NCBI GenBank assembly: GCA_027490225.1
Contig: JAIXYK010000046.1
Location: 1 to 64,000 of the forward strand
Reading direction: 5' to 3'
Length of the DNA stretch: 64,000 nucleotides
Source of the DNA: Bacteroidota bacterium
Lineage (GTDB): Bacteria > Bacteroidota > Bacteroidia > M30B66
Shown: positions 17,152 through 27,249 of the stretch, one piece after another
Layout: each line of letters opens with the position of its first letter
How positions within the stretch are numbered: the first letter of the stretch is position 1
The notes under the pieces: generated by a model
Database searches by the model: none
The model's input: only the letters and a program-made list of their open reading frames with translations
Told to the model about the DNA's origin: nothing
Position numbers and translations under genes: made by a program

Positions 17152-18840
17152 TTAATACACCACCAACTTCTGCATAGCATTCCCTTTTGAAGTACTCGCT
17201 TTTACCAAATAAACACCAGCTTCCCAATTTTCAGTGTTAATATAAAATCTATTTTCTCCAGCTGAAGTTGTTCCCTTAAAGATACTGTTAACCAATTTTC
17301 CATTGATATCATAAACTTCTATTGAGAGCGATAAACTACCTAAGCTTTTTACCGGAATACAGGTAATTCCATTAGAAGGATTTGGAAATAATGCTATTTC
17401 AAAAAGTTGTTCTATTGCTTTTACTTGAGTAATAACATCAGAAGAATCTAGCACATCAAAACTCCAGAAACCAGTCGGTGCAGTAATAGGTCTTACTTGT
17501 GTTTTTCCACTTTGTGCAAATCCCTGAATATAATATTGAATATGCGTACCTGCAGATTGCGCAGGAATTGTAGCTTCCCATAAATCGGTAGAATCAGCAC
17601 TTAAAGTCATAGGAGCGGTTAAGAAACTTGATGTAGAATCAGTCCTGTAAAACAATTGTGCTTGCTGAATGCCGCTTCTGTGCTTTACAATGCCTTTTAC
17701 AACATATGCATTAGTAGTATCATAAGTATCATTCAACGCCTGGTGTGAAATCAACATTGGGTCATTTACTCCAACACTATGTGTGATGCAATGTATAGCG
17801 CCACTTGCTCCAATTATATCATTACAATCTAACAATTGAACACGATAACCAGGTAGGCTTTCTTTATATTTTCTATAAGCAATGGTATCATACTCTTCTC
17901 TGTAGCTTGTCAATAATACCGTTTTGTTTACGAATACTGAATTCGAATATGTTAAATAATCACCATTTGCATCAGGAAAATCTCCAAATGCATCGGCAGG
18001 TGAAGGAACTCTTACTACTTTATAAGGTGTTCCAAAAACAGAATTGTAATTATCCAAAACATACAACAAATTAGCTTCAATCTGTGGTCCATCGGCCACT
18101 CCTGTTGGGTATTGTGTCATTAAAATAGTTTCTTCATCAAACAATTTCATGTGCATATCAATGTGGTGAATGCCGTCATAAGGTAATGTTTCCATTTTGA
18201 TGTACCTCGAAATGCCCATGTAATCTTGCATGATGGCATCAATCTGTGCTTCAGTCTTTGTTGGATTTTCCTCTAAAACCAAATTAGATGAAAATCCAGT
18301 TCCAAAACCATCACTCATAAAATTACCGCCTGTATGCACAACACGATTTGGTTCAACAATATTTTGAACTAGATTCAAATTCAATAATCTCGCGTAACTT
18401 CTTGGTAATGTATCATCTGAAGGACGGGAAGGACGATTGTATTTCCAGTCTACAAGAAATAAAGAATCTACATCATTCATGTATACTGAATTTGCAGCAT
18501 AATCTCTAATCCAAATAGAATTAAACGGCTGTCTTCTAAATATTACATTTGAACCAACAATTACATTATAATTGTTTAATAACTCGTTTGTAACACTTGT
18601 TGCTGTTGAATTAGTTGGAATGTGTACAATCACTTTACATTCTTCTTGTGCATATTTTATAATTTCTGCTAACAAAGGTTTATAAGAGGTCCATGAAACA
18701 ACTAAAGCTTGAATTTCTTCCCATTCAGCCATGGTTCTGATTTCACCTGCTGGTGGTTGATCTAATATTGATTGTGATTTTACTTCTGTATAATTTGATG
18801 AAATAAGCAATGCAATTAGGGCAAGATATCTGAAAGACAT
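17152..18840 (-). CDS. Secreted peptidylarginine/agmatine deiminase-family enzyme with T9SS sorting domain
   Basis: 562 aa. Signal peptide (1-22), a guanidino-deiminase (PPAD/agmatine deiminase) domain (~28-370), an Ig-like linker (~375-465) and a type A sorting domain (~475-562; LFPNPSNGITCIPV, WEAGVYLVKAS). Catalytic residues line up with Porphyromonas gingivalis PPAD: WIRDYA (Asp113), HHIDMHMKL (His226, Asp228), YSNSVFVN (Asn300) and AIHCITHS (Cys351). Known for PPAD: it converts peptidyl C-terminal arginine to citrulline outside the cell, using the same secretion route. Agmatine as substrate is less likely for an exported enzyme but cannot be excluded. Confidence 0.85.
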   Translation of the reverse strand: MSFRYLALIALLISSNYTEVKSQSILDQPPAGEIRTMAEWEEIQALVVSWTSYKPLLAEIIKYAQEECKVIVHIPTNSTATSVTNELLNNYNVIVGSNVIFRRQPFNSIWIRDYAANSVYMNDVDSLFLVDWKYNRPSRPSDDTLPRSYARLLNLNLVQNIVEPNRVVHTGGNFMSDGFGTGFSSNLVLEENPTKTEAQIDAIMQDYMGISRYIKMETLPYDGIHHIDMHMKLFDEETILMTQYPTGVADGPQIEANLLYVLDNYNSVFGTPYKVVRVPSPADAFGDFPDANGDYLTYSNSVFVNKTVLLTSYREEYDTIAYRKYKESLPGYRVQLLDCNDIIGASGAIHCITHSVGVNDPMLISHQALNDTYDTTNAYVVKGIVKHRSGIQQAQLFYRTDSTSSFLTAPMTLSADSTDLWEATIPAQSAGTHIQYYIQGFAQSGKTQVRPITAPTGFWSFDVLDSSDVITQVKAIEQLFEIALFPNPSNGITCIPVKSLGSLSLSIEVYDINGKLVNSIFKGTTSAGENRFYINTENWEAGVYLVKASTSKGNAMQKLVVY

Positions 18841-18851
18841 GCGTTAAATGT

Positions 18852-18883
18852 TTTGAAAATTTAGAATCCGAAAGATAAATTTT
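18852..18883 (+). promoter_or_regulatory. Possible promoter of the DUF1800/DUF1501 operon
   Basis: TTTG (18852-18855), 20 nt, TAAATTTT (18876-18883), one mismatch in the -7 box; ATG 26 nt downstream. Confidence 0.35.
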
Positions 18884-18909
18884 ATTTCCTTTAAACCTTC
18901 TAAGAAAAA

Positions 18910-20325
18910 ATGCTTCTTTCTCGGCAGCTTATGGTAACTGAACAACAAAAAATACAACATTTAATGCGTCGCTCAGGCTTTGGTGATTCTATCAAAAACT
19001 TAGTTTCCCAAAGTTTTGAAACTAATTTTAGTACAGTTTTTACATCAAATTCTAAATTCGAAGAAATTTATCTTCCAGATGAAGAGCGTGTTACTACAGG
19101 TGAACTCCTGAAAATGACTCCAGAAGAACGGAAAGAAATCTTAGACGATTTGGCTGCCAATATCAAAAAGTTAAACCTTGAATGGCTTAAAATAATGGGT
19201 AGCGCCCAAGGGCAACTTAGAGAAAAAATGGCTTTCTTCTGGCACGGACATTTTGCAGTTCGGGTGAGAGGATTTGCTCAAGTTGAGTCTTATATCAATA
19301 CAGTTCGTAAATATGCCTTGAGCAATTTTGGAGATTTATTAATGGCTGTTTCCAAAGAACCTGCGATGTTACGTTTTTTGAACAATGTGCAAAATAAAAA
19401 GAACAGTCCTAACGAGAATTTTGCAAGAGAAGTGATGGAGTTATTCACTTTAGGACGCGGAAATTACACCGAAAACGATGTTAAAGAAGCCGCACGCGCT
19501 TTTACTGGATGGGGTATTGATGAAGATGATACATTTCTTTTGAAAGAAAATCAACATGATTATGGCAGCAAAACCATTTTTGGGAAAACCGGAAATTGGG
19601 GTGGGGAAGATGTTATTAAAATGATTTTAGCCCGAAAAGAAACAGCGGTTTTTGTTGTAAGAAAAATCTACAAGTTTTTTGTAAACGAAAATGTTGATGA
19701 AAACCAGGTGAAACAATTGGCTGATAAGTTCTTCAACGAAAATTACAATATTACCAATTTAATGAAAAGCATTTTTGAATCTGATTGGTTTTATGAACCC
19801 AAAAACATTTCATGCAATATTAAAAGTCCTGTTGAATTGCTGGTTGGTCTCAATAAAACATTTGGTATTTCATATGAGAATCCTCAAGCTTTGTTGGCGG
19901 TACAGCGCGTTTTAGGTCAAATGTTGTTTTTCCCTCCAAATGTTGCAGGCTGGGCTGGCGGTAGAAATTGGATAGACAATTCTACCTTGGTTACAAGAAT
20001 GAATCTGCCTAAACGACTTGCAGAAGCCGCAGATTTTGATGTAACAGTTAAAGATGATATGAATGATGAATCACCAGGAGGTGCAAGAAAAGCTGCCAAT
20101 AAAAATGCACTCAATTGTAGCTTTAACTGGGAATTGTTTTGTAAACGCTTCGAATCGATAGATGATGCAGACTTGTGGAAAACAATGTGCAATTATTTGC
20201 TTTCTCCCATCAATTTGCCGCTAGAACCTGAAAATTTGAAGTACCAAAAGTTTGATGTTAAATCCACAAAAATCAAAACATACGCTTTGTATATTGTTCG
20301 TTTACCTGAATACCAATTAACCTAA
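18910..20325 (+). CDS. DUF1800 family protein
   Basis: 471 aa (ATG at 18931 is an alternative start that removes seven residues). Family blocks: HLMRRSGFG at the N-terminus, MAFFWHGHFAV (~105-115), ENFAREVMELFTLGRGNYTE (~170-190), DVKEAARAFTGW, ENQHDYGSKTIFGKTGN and PPNVAGWAGGRNWID (~340-355). Members are alpha-helical proteins of unknown biochemical role, nearly always paired with a DUF1501 gene, as here with one base between them. No clear signal peptide, so it may reach the envelope by riding with its Tat-exported partner; that is inference. Confidence 0.88.
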   Translation: MLLSRQLMVTEQQKIQHLMRRSGFGDSIKNLVSQSFETNFSTVFTSNSKFEEIYLPDEERVTTGELLKMTPEERKEILDDLAANIKKLNLEWLKIMGSAQGQLREKMAFFWHGHFAVRVRGFAQVESYINTVRKYALSNFGDLLMAVSKEPAMLRFLNNVQNKKNSPNENFAREVMELFTLGRGNYTENDVKEAARAFTGWGIDEDDTFLLKENQHDYGSKTIFGKTGNWGGEDVIKMILARKETAVFVVRKIYKFFVNENVDENQVKQLADKFFNENYNITNLMKSIFESDWFYEPKNISCNIKSPVELLVGLNKTFGISYENPQALLAVQRVLGQMLFFPPNVAGWAGGRNWIDNSTLVTRMNLPKRLAEAADFDVTVKDDMNDESPGGARKAANKNALNCSFNWELFCKRFESIDDADLWKTMCNYLLSPINLPLEPENLKYQKFDVKSTKIKTYALYIVRLPEYQLT

Positions 20326-20326
20326 C

Positions 20327-21523
20327 ATGAACAGACGCAGATTTATTAAATATTCAGGATTAACAAGCACTGCAGCTTTGGTTCCTGGTTTTATTCAAGC
20401 TTTAGTTGCTCCTTTCAATCAGCTTGCTTTTCAAGGTAAAAGACTTGTTATAGTTCAATTATCTGGCGGTAACGATGGACTAAATGCCTTGGTACCGTTC
20501 AGAGATGATAATTATTATAAGTTAAGACCGAAATTAGGAATCAAGGCCGACGCATTATTAAAAATTACACAAGAAGCTGGTTTTCATCCTGCATTGCTAG
20601 GGTTTAAGCAATTGTTTGATAAAGGTTATTTAAGCATTTATAATTCAGTTGGTTATCCAAATCCAGATCGTTCGCATTTTAGGTCTATGGATATTTGGCA
20701 TACAGGTAGCAACGCCGACGAATATTTTAATACCGGTTGGATTGGAAGAATGTTAGATGCAAATTGCCCAGGAAGCGAAAAGCCATATTATGCAATTGAA
20801 GCAGATGATACGCTTTCTTTGGCTATGAAAGGTGCTGATAAAAGTGGTTTTGCAGTGCGCGATCCCGAAAAATTGAGGAATGCTTTAAGAGATCCAATTT
20901 ATAGTGATATTCAAAAAAGTAATACTCATTTAGAAACCCAAAGTCAATTAGGATTTTTGTATAAAACATTAGCAGAAACTGCATCTTCAGCAGATTACAT
21001 TTACTCAAAATCGAAAATATATCAATCTTCCAAAAGTTACCCTCAACATGAGATTGGAAAAAGCCTTAAAGAAATTGCTGAATTAATCAATTCTGGAATA
21101 GAATCGAAGGTTTTTTATACCTCCATGTCAGGTTTTGATACGCATGTAAGACAGTTAGAAACTCAAAATCGCTTGTTTGGAATCGTTGGAAATGCATTAG
21201 AAACCTTTGTGGAAGATTTAATAGCATCAAATAATTTTAACGACACTGTTATAATGGTTTTTTCAGAATTTGGAAGAAGAGTAAAGCAAAATGCTTCGGG
21301 AGGAACTGACCATGGCACAGCAAACAATGTTTATATCATAAATGGAGCATTAAAAAAGCAAGGAATGTGCAATCCAGTTTCTGATTTAACAAAGTTGGAA
21401 GATGGAGATTTAATTCATCAACTGGACTTTCGTCAAATCTATGCAACGCTTATTGAAAAGGGAATTGGTTTCGACCATACCAAAACTTTGATGAGAAAAT
21501 TCGAATTACTCGATTTTATTTAA
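20327..21523 (+). CDS. DUF1501 family protein with Tat signal
   Basis: 398 aa. The N-terminus NRRRFIKYSGLTSTAALVPG is a twin-arginine signal. The rest matches the DUF1501 (sulfatase/alkaline-phosphatase-like fold) family: LVIVQLSGGNDGLNALVP, NPDRSHFRSMDIWHTG, SGFDTHVRQ, VMVFSEFGRRVKQNASGGTDHGTANN. Conserved Asp/His residues in those blocks are placed as metal ligands in the related fold. The substrate is unknown. It forms a two-gene operon with the DUF1800 gene. Confidence 0.88.
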   Translation: MNRRRFIKYSGLTSTAALVPGFIQALVAPFNQLAFQGKRLVIVQLSGGNDGLNALVPFRDDNYYKLRPKLGIKADALLKITQEAGFHPALLGFKQLFDKGYLSIYNSVGYPNPDRSHFRSMDIWHTGSNADEYFNTGWIGRMLDANCPGSEKPYYAIEADDTLSLAMKGADKSGFAVRDPEKLRNALRDPIYSDIQKSNTHLETQSQLGFLYKTLAETASSADYIYSKSKIYQSSKSYPQHEIGKSLKEIAELINSGIESKVFYTSMSGFDTHVRQLETQNRLFGIVGNALETFVEDLIASNNFNDTVIMVFSEFGRRVKQNASGGTDHGTANNVYIINGALKKQGMCNPVSDLTKLEDGDLIHQLDFRQIYATLIEKGIGFDHTKTLMRKFELLDFI

Positions 21524-21546
21524 TAAAATTAGTTGCAAATCACTTA

Positions 21547-21554
21547 TATTTTTG
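21547..21554 (+). promoter_or_regulatory. -7 promoter box before the START-like gene
   Basis: TATTTTTG, 47 nt before the ATG at 21602. No -33 TTTG at the expected spacing. Confidence 0.35.
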
Positions 21555-21601
21555 TATCCTCGCACAATGATTATTTAATAAATGAATAGTAGTGTAATTT
21601 T

Positions 21602-21985
21602 ATGAGCGAATTAAAAAAAATACAATTAGAATATATATTGAGAACATCGCCTAATGTTTTGTTTTCTTTTTTAACAGAAGCCAGCGGACTTTCTGAATGG
21701 TTTTGTGATGATGTAAACAACAGGGGAGGAGTTATAACTTTTAAATGGAGTGGAGATTCTGAGGAACATGCTAAATTGATTTCTCTTAAAGAAAACAAGT
21801 ATGTTAAATACAAATGGTTAGATGGTCCTGAAAATGCATATTTCGAATTTTTACTTGAAGTAGATGAAATTACAGGTGAATTGGCATTGATAGTTACTGA
21901 TTTCGCGGAGCCTGAAGATGAAGAAGAGTTAATTTTAACATGGAATAGTGCAATTCAAAAATTACACAGTGTTATAGGTTCTTGA
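21602..21985 (+). CDS. START-like (AHSA1/SRPBCC-type) domain protein
   Basis: 127 aa, one compact domain: LRTSPNVLFSFLTEASGLSEWF, then GGVITFKWSGDSEEHAKLI and a C-terminal helix WNSAIQKLHSVIG. This is the SRPBCC helix-grip fold, a hydrophobic-ligand pocket, in the small Bacteroidota START-like group. The ligand is unknown. It precedes the LPS-export permease gene by 28 bp in the same direction, which suggests, but does not show, a link to lipid handling. Confidence 0.75.
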   Translation: MSELKKIQLEYILRTSPNVLFSFLTEASGLSEWFCDDVNNRGGVITFKWSGDSEEHAKLISLKENKYVKYKWLDGPENAYFEFLLEVDEITGELALIVTDFAEPEDEEELILTWNSAIQKLHSVIGS

Positions 21986-21989
21986 TTAG

Positions 21990-21997
21990 TACCTTTG
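21990..21997 (+). promoter_or_regulatory. -7 promoter box before the LptF/LptG gene
   Basis: TACCTTTG, 16 nt before the TTG start at 22014 and just after the stop of the START-like gene. It could give the envelope operon its own start. Confidence 0.4.
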
Positions 21998-22013
21998 TCA
22001 ATTATTTTGCGAT

Positions 22014-23636
22014 TTGAAACAAATTGATAGATTAATTCTAAGATCTTATTTAGGTCCTTTTGTACTTACTTTTTTTATTTCCCTTTTCATACTGTTAATG
22101 CAGTTTGTATGGAAATATGTAGATGATTTAGTTGGTAAAGGACTAGAGTGGTTAATCATAGGGAAACTTTTAGTACTTGTTTCCGCCACCATGGTTTCTT
22201 TGGCATTACCGCTTGCTATTTTGCTTTCCTCTCTCATGACATTTGGAAATCTGGGAGAATATATGGAGTTAACTGCCCTAAAAGCTTCTGGAATTTCTTT
22301 GCAAAGAGCCATGCGTTCTGTGTTTATTTTTTGCTTGATAATGAGTGGCTTAGCATTTTATTTTTCTAATAATGTGCTTCCAATCGCCAATTTAAAAATG
22401 CGCACTTTGTTGCATGATATTCAAAATAAACGACCGGAACTAAATATTAAACCAGGTATTTTTAACAGTGATATTCAAAATTTCGTAATCCGGATTGGAA
22501 AAAAAAGCAATGACGGCAAGCAATTAGAACAAATAATGATTTATGACCATACCAACCATGCAGGAAACGATAGACTTATTCTTGCAGAAAAAGGTGTGAT
22601 GAAATTATCTGACGATAAACGCTTTTTAGAATTGAAATTGGTAAATGGAAAAACCTATACAGAAGCAGAACCAAATAAAGTCAAAAGAGGCAGGTTCCCA
22701 TTTTTAAGAGAGAATTTTACAGAAGATTTAATAAGGTTCGACCTTTCTATTTTCGATTTGAGTAAGTCGGATGAAAGCCTGTTTAAAAAGAACTATCAAA
22801 TGCTTAATCTTACTCAATTAAGTAAAGAAGGTGATACCTTAAATATGCAATTGATAAAAGAAAAGACGTATTTAATTGAATCATTATTTAATGGGCCATT
22901 TTTTAAAAATGGAGAAAAATACTCCACAATTAACAACGTCGTAAAAAAGAAAAATCCAAAAGATTCCATTACTCAAGATTCCATGGCCCGAATCCTAAAA
23001 ATGAAATTGGAAATGAGAAAAAATATGGAATTTAACTTAAAAGGTAAAAAACCATTCGAAGACACACTGCCAGCTATAAACGGAGGATTTGTAACGGTGC
23101 CAATAAACAATGGTCAATTAAAACCAATAGAATTAAAAGACAAGAAAGCCGTTTTGAAAAACTTCAACAAAAGCGATCAAATACGCATTTATGAAGCAGC
23201 TGATAAGTTGTTAAGAAGTAACAAAAGCACACTTGATTATTCTATAGAAAATTTTAACCAGGAACAAGAGAGAATAAACAGGCATCAAATTGAATGGCAT
23301 AGAAAATTTACACTGTCTTTCGCTTGTTTATTGCTTTTTTTAATTGGTGCTCCGCTAGGTGCAATTGTTAAAAAAGGAGGCTTAGGAATGCCTGTTGTTA
23401 TTTCATTGGTTTTTTTCATTACTTATCACATGGTTTCAATTACAGGAGAAAAACTAGCACGAGAAAGTGTTACCTCACCTTTTTGGGGAATGTGGTTGTC
23501 TGCAATTATTTTGCTGCCAATTGGCTTATTTTTAACTTATAAAGCTACAACAGACTCCAAATTGTTTGAAAGAGATGCTTATTTGAAATTATTCAAAAGA
23601 ATTTCTTTTAGTAAAAAGAACAAAACAAGCATCTAA
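22014..23636 (+). CDS. LptF/LptG-family permease of the LPS export ABC transporter
   Basis: 540 aa, starting at TTG (KQIDRLILRSYLGPFVLTF); no ATG lies upstream in frame and the first membrane helix begins at once, so the rare start is accepted. Three N-terminal membrane helices (~12-35, 50-80, 100-122), a large periplasmic jelly-roll part that is longer than usual (~125-430), and three C-terminal helices (~430-520; LLLFLIGAPLGAIVKKGGLGMPVV is the family signature). LptF/LptG with LptB extract LPS from the inner membrane. Two glycosyltransferase genes follow with one-base and four-base overlaps. Confidence 0.88.
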   Translation: MKQIDRLILRSYLGPFVLTFFISLFILLMQFVWKYVDDLVGKGLEWLIIGKLLVLVSATMVSLALPLAILLSSLMTFGNLGEYMELTALKASGISLQRAMRSVFIFCLIMSGLAFYFSNNVLPIANLKMRTLLHDIQNKRPELNIKPGIFNSDIQNFVIRIGKKSNDGKQLEQIMIYDHTNHAGNDRLILAEKGVMKLSDDKRFLELKLVNGKTYTEAEPNKVKRGRFPFLRENFTEDLIRFDLSIFDLSKSDESLFKKNYQMLNLTQLSKEGDTLNMQLIKEKTYLIESLFNGPFFKNGEKYSTINNVVKKKNPKDSITQDSMARILKMKLEMRKNMEFNLKGKKPFEDTLPAINGGFVTVPINNGQLKPIELKDKKAVLKNFNKSDQIRIYEAADKLLRSNKSTLDYSIENFNQEQERINRHQIEWHRKFTLSFACLLLFLIGAPLGAIVKKGGLGMPVVISLVFFITYHMVSITGEKLARESVTSPFWGMWLSAIILLPIGLFLTYKATTDSKLFERDAYLKLFKRISFSKKNKTSI

Positions 23637-24820
23637 TGAGAGTTTTGCAGTTGTGTTCTAAACCATTGTTTGCACCATTTGATGGAGGGAAACTAGCCAT
23701 GATTGATGCTGCAAAAGGTTTAAGAGAAAATAACATAGAAGTCATTCAATGGATGATTCACACGCGTTTTCATACGTTTCCAAAACAATTTACTTCTGAA
23801 TCGGGTCAAATCATTGAAAAGTCTTTTATAGACACTTCAATAAATTGGAAATCAGCATTTCTGAATTTATTCAAAAGTCAATCTTATAATATTCAACGGT
23901 TTGATGATAAGAAAGCAAATAGTGAATTAATTGCCGTTATTGAAAAGTATAAACCTGATATCATTCATTCAGAATCGATTTATTGTCTAACTGCTATTGA
24001 AGAAATTAAAAAGAGATTTAATATTCCAATTGTATTAAGAGCGCACAATGTGGAGCATCAAATCTGGGAAAGGACCGCTCAGATTACAAAGAATCCAATC
24101 AAAAAATTGTATTTAAACACTCTTGTAAAAAAACTCAAAAAAGACGAGTTAAGAATTGCAAATTATTCAGATGCAATTGTTGCCTTATCTGAAATTGATA
24201 AACAATTCTTCCAAAACAATTTTCCATCAAAAAACATTGAGGTAATTGGCATTGGAACGAAGTTAAAAAAATCATTTAACCCAACATTTCCTATTTCAAA
24301 TATTTTCCACATTGGTGGTATGGATTGGAAACCTAATCAAGATGGTATTAATTGGTTTCTGAATCAATGCTGGCCTTTGGTTCATGCTGCTTACCCACAA
24401 CTTGAATGTGTTTTAGCTGGACTAAACATGCCTCAAAAGTTCTATGAACTTGAGAATATTAATGTCAAAATTAAAGTAGCAAATGATGCGGAACAGTTTA
24501 TGAATCAACATCAGATATTGTTTGTGCCATTATTAAGTGGGAGTGGTATACGTGTGAAAATAATAGAAGCATTGGCATTGGGTAAAGTTGTTATTGCTAC
24601 CAGTATTGCTGCCGAAGGATTAGGGGTTACAGATAATACTAACATTTTGATTGCAGATTCGAAGGAAGATTTCTTACAACAAATCACAAAGTGTCTTGAA
24701 AAGTCAGAAGTATGCCTTCAAATCTCGGAAAATGCTGCTATCTTTGCCCAAGAAAATTTCAACACCCTCAAAAACAGTCAAAAATTAATTGCATTGTATA
24801 AAAGATTGCTGAAGAATTGA
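23636..24820 (+). CDS. Glycosyltransferase, GT4-like, GT-B fold
   Basis: 394 aa. N-terminal acceptor domain begins MRVLQLCSKPLFAPFDGGKLAM (Gly-rich loop of GT-B enzymes); RAHNVEHQIWERTA lies at ~140; the C-terminal donor domain has GGMDWKPNQDGINWF (~225) and the EX7E-type block GSGIRVKIIEALALGKVVIATSIAAEGL (~302-330). No signal or membrane segment. It overlaps the permease gene by one base (TAATG) and the next glycosyltransferase by TTGA, implying one unit for LPS or other surface glycan synthesis. Confidence 0.85.
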   Translation: MRVLQLCSKPLFAPFDGGKLAMIDAAKGLRENNIEVIQWMIHTRFHTFPKQFTSESGQIIEKSFIDTSINWKSAFLNLFKSQSYNIQRFDDKKANSELIAVIEKYKPDIIHSESIYCLTAIEEIKKRFNIPIVLRAHNVEHQIWERTAQITKNPIKKLYLNTLVKKLKKDELRIANYSDAIVALSEIDKQFFQNNFPSKNIEVIGIGTKLKKSFNPTFPISNIFHIGGMDWKPNQDGINWFLNQCWPLVHAAYPQLECVLAGLNMPQKFYELENINVKIKVANDAEQFMNQHQILFVPLLSGSGIRVKIIEALALGKVVIATSIAAEGLGVTDNTNILIADSKEDFLQQITKCLEKSEVCLQISENAAIFAQENFNTLKNSQKLIALYKRLLKN

Positions 24821-26004
24821 AAATTTTAGTTGCACTTTCAAGATTTCCTTATCCTACTGATAAAGGTGACAAACTAAGGGCTTGGTTTCAAATCCAAAGC
24901 TTGTGTAAGCACCATGAAGTGCATTTGTTTTGCCTAAATGATGAAACAATTAAAAAAGAGCACCAGGAAATCGTTTCAGCTATCTGTGCATCTGTAACTA
25001 TTGTAAATCTCTCAAAAAGAGGAATATTTTTGAGATTATTTAAGAATTTTTTTTCTCAATTACCATTTCAAGTTGCCTGGTTTACTAGTAATTCAGCACA
25101 ACGAAAATTTCAACAATTAACAGAGCAAGTTAAACCAGATGCTGTTTATTGTCAATTGGCTCGAATGGCCGAGTATTGTAAAAATTTACCTCAGAAAATC
25201 AGAATACTGGATTACCAAGATGCCTTTTCAAAAGGCCTTGAACGAAGAATTGAACATGAACCATTTTGGAAAAGATGGTTGGTGAAAATGGAATTCACAA
25301 GATTGAAAAAATACGAAATTGAAATTTTCGATCAATTTACCCAATGTACCATCATTTCTAAGCAAGATGCCGAATTAATTGATCATCCAATGCAAAAAGA
25401 TTTGATAATTATTAAAAATGGCGTTGATAGCGAATACTTTAAACCTGAACCCAATGCAAAAACAATAGATTTATTGTTTACTGGAAATATGCAATATGAG
25501 CCCAATGTAAATTGCGTATTGTATATCATGAATGAAGTAATGCCCATATTAACGAAAGAATTTCCTTTTATTCAATTGGTTGTTGCAGGGAAAAATCCAG
25601 CCAAAGAACTTACCGATTTAACTTCTAAAAGTATTCAACTCACTGGTTGGGTGAATGATTTGAGGATTTACTTTAAGCAAGCACGTTTATTGGTTGCTCC
25701 TATGCAAATTGGTGTAGGCATGCAAAACAAATTGTTAGAAGCGATGTCTATGGGAATACCTGTTATTACCAGCACTCTTGCTAATAATGCAATTGGAGCA
25801 ACTCATGGAAAACATATTTGGATTGCAGATACTCCTCAAAAAGTAGCTGAGTCGATTTCGTTTCTATTAAACAATACAGAATTGGCTATGAAAATAGGCC
25901 AAAACGCTAGACAATGGATGGTGGAACAATATAGTTGGGATAAACAAAATGAGCAATTGCTTCGTTTGTTTCAAGTTCCAAACAAAATAATTTATTACAA
26001 TTAA
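24817..26004 (+). CDS. Glycosyltransferase resembling the TIGR03087 group
   Basis: 395 aa, TTG start overlapping the previous stop. N-terminus [22 protein letters not shown] is typical of the GT4-like TIGR03087 group; the donor domain has [14 protein letters not shown] (~220), [12 protein letters not shown] and [26 protein letters not shown] (~294-320). It is a paralogue-like neighbour of the upstream glycosyltransferase. Acceptor and donor sugars cannot be read from the sequence. Confidence 0.83.
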   Translation: MKILVALSRFPYPTDKGDKLRAWFQIQSLCKHHEVHLFCLNDETIKKEHQEIVSAICASVTIVNLSKRGIFLRLFKNFFSQLPFQVAWFTSNSAQRKFQQLTEQVKPDAVYCQLARMAEYCKNLPQKIRILDYQDAFSKGLERRIEHEPFWKRWLVKMEFTRLKKYEIEIFDQFTQCTIISKQDAELIDHPMQKDLIIIKNGVDSEYFKPEPNAKTIDLLFTGNMQYEPNVNCVLYIMNEVMPILTKEFPFIQLVVAGKNPAKELTDLTSKSIQLTGWVNDLRIYFKQARLLVAPMQIGVGMQNKLLEAMSMGIPVITSTLANNAIGATHGKHIWIADTPQKVAESISFLLNNTELAMKIGQNARQWMVEQYSWDKQNEQLLRLFQVPNKIIYYN

Positions 26005-26005
26005 T

Positions 26006-27211
26006 ATGTCTCAATTAAATACTATTGAAGAAGCAATAAATGACCTGAAAGAAGGGAAGATTATTATTGTGGTAGATGATGAAAACCGTGAAAATGAAGG
26101 AGACTTTATTGTTTCTGCCAGACACGCAAGTCCTGAAGTTGTAAATTTCATGGCAAAAGAAGGAAGAGGTTTAATTTGCGTTGCTCTGACCGAAGAACGT
26201 TGTGAAGAGCTGGAGTTAAATATGATGGTGAGCAATAATACATCTTCTCATACTACTGCGTTTACAGTTTCAATTGATTTGATTGGTGATGGCTGTACAA
26301 CTGGAATATCTGCATCTGATCGCTCTAAAACTATTAAAGCTTTGGTAAATCCAACAATTACTCCTAACGATTTTGGAAGACCAGGACATATTTTTCCTTT
26401 GAAAGCTAAAAATGGAGGTGTTTTAAGACGTGCCGGACATACCGAAGCCACCATTGATTTTGCAAGATTAGCCGGATTTGAACCAGCCGGTGCTTTGGTA
26501 GAGATTATGAATGAAGATGGAACCATGGCAAGACTTCCACAGCTTTTGGAAATGGCGCAAAAGTTTAATTTGAAAATCGTTTCTATCGAAGATTTAATAA
26601 AGTACCGACTGGCAAATGATAGTTTGATAAAAAGAGAAGTTGACATTGAATTACCTACAGAAAGAGGCGATTTTAAAATGATTGCTTACACACAAACAAA
26701 TACAGGTCAACCGCATTTAGCCTTAGTTAAAGGTGAATGGAATACTTCTGAGCCTGTATTGGTAAGAGTTCATAGCTCTTGTTTAACAGGAGATATTTTT
26801 GGTTCTTGTCGCTGCGAATGCGGACCTCAATTACATGCAGCTATGGACTTGATAGAAAAAGAAGGAAAAGGAATCATAGTGTATATGAATCAAGAGGGTA
26901 GAGGTATTGGCTTATTAAATAAGTTGAAAGCTTATAAATTGCAGGAACAAGGTTTAGATACTGTGCAGGCCAATGAAAAATTAGGCTTCAAAATGGATGA
27001 GCGTGACTATGGTGTCGGGGCTCAAATTTTAAGAGATTTAGGAGTGAGTAAAATCAGATTAATGACAAATAATCCTACAAAAAGAGCGGGTTTAATTGGA
27101 TACGGGCTAGAAATTGTAGAGAATATTGCCATTGAAATTCCTTCTAATCCCCACAATGAGTATTATTTGGCTACAAAGAGAGATAAAATGGGGCATACTT
27201 TTTCCCAATAA
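26006..27211 (+). CDS. ribBA: Bifunctional DHBP synthase / GTP cyclohydrolase II
   Basis: 401 aa. The N-terminal half is 3,4-dihydroxy-2-butanone-4-phosphate synthase ([36 protein letters not shown]). The C-terminal half is GTP cyclohydrolase II, with zinc ligands in [14 protein letters not shown], then [16 protein letters not shown] and [11 protein letters not shown]. Together they make both precursors of the riboflavin pathway. The gene starts one base after the glycosyltransferase stop, so it is probably transcribed with the envelope genes. I see no FMN riboswitch upstream. Confidence 0.96.
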   Translation: MSQLNTIEEAINDLKEGKIIIVVDDENRENEGDFIVSARHASPEVVNFMAKEGRGLICVALTEERCEELELNMMVSNNTSSHTTAFTVSIDLIGDGCTTGISASDRSKTIKALVNPTITPNDFGRPGHIFPLKAKNGGVLRRAGHTEATIDFARLAGFEPAGALVEIMNEDGTMARLPQLLEMAQKFNLKIVSIEDLIKYRLANDSLIKREVDIELPTERGDFKMIAYTQTNTGQPHLALVKGEWNTSEPVLVRVHSSCLTGDIFGSCRCECGPQLHAAMDLIEKEGKGIIVYMNQEGRGIGLLNKLKAYKLQEQGLDTVQANEKLGFKMDERDYGVGAQILRDLGVSKIRLMTNNPTKRAGLIGYGLEIVENIAIEIPSNPHNEYYLATKRDKMGHTFSQ

Positions 27212-27249
27212 AAAAAATGTATATTTATTTGCAATAACTATAATAGCTC

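Noticed and set aside
26248-26646. Minus-strand frame of 132 codons inside ribBA
   Set aside because: A shadow of a well-conserved gene; Ser/Ile-rich with no family resemblance.
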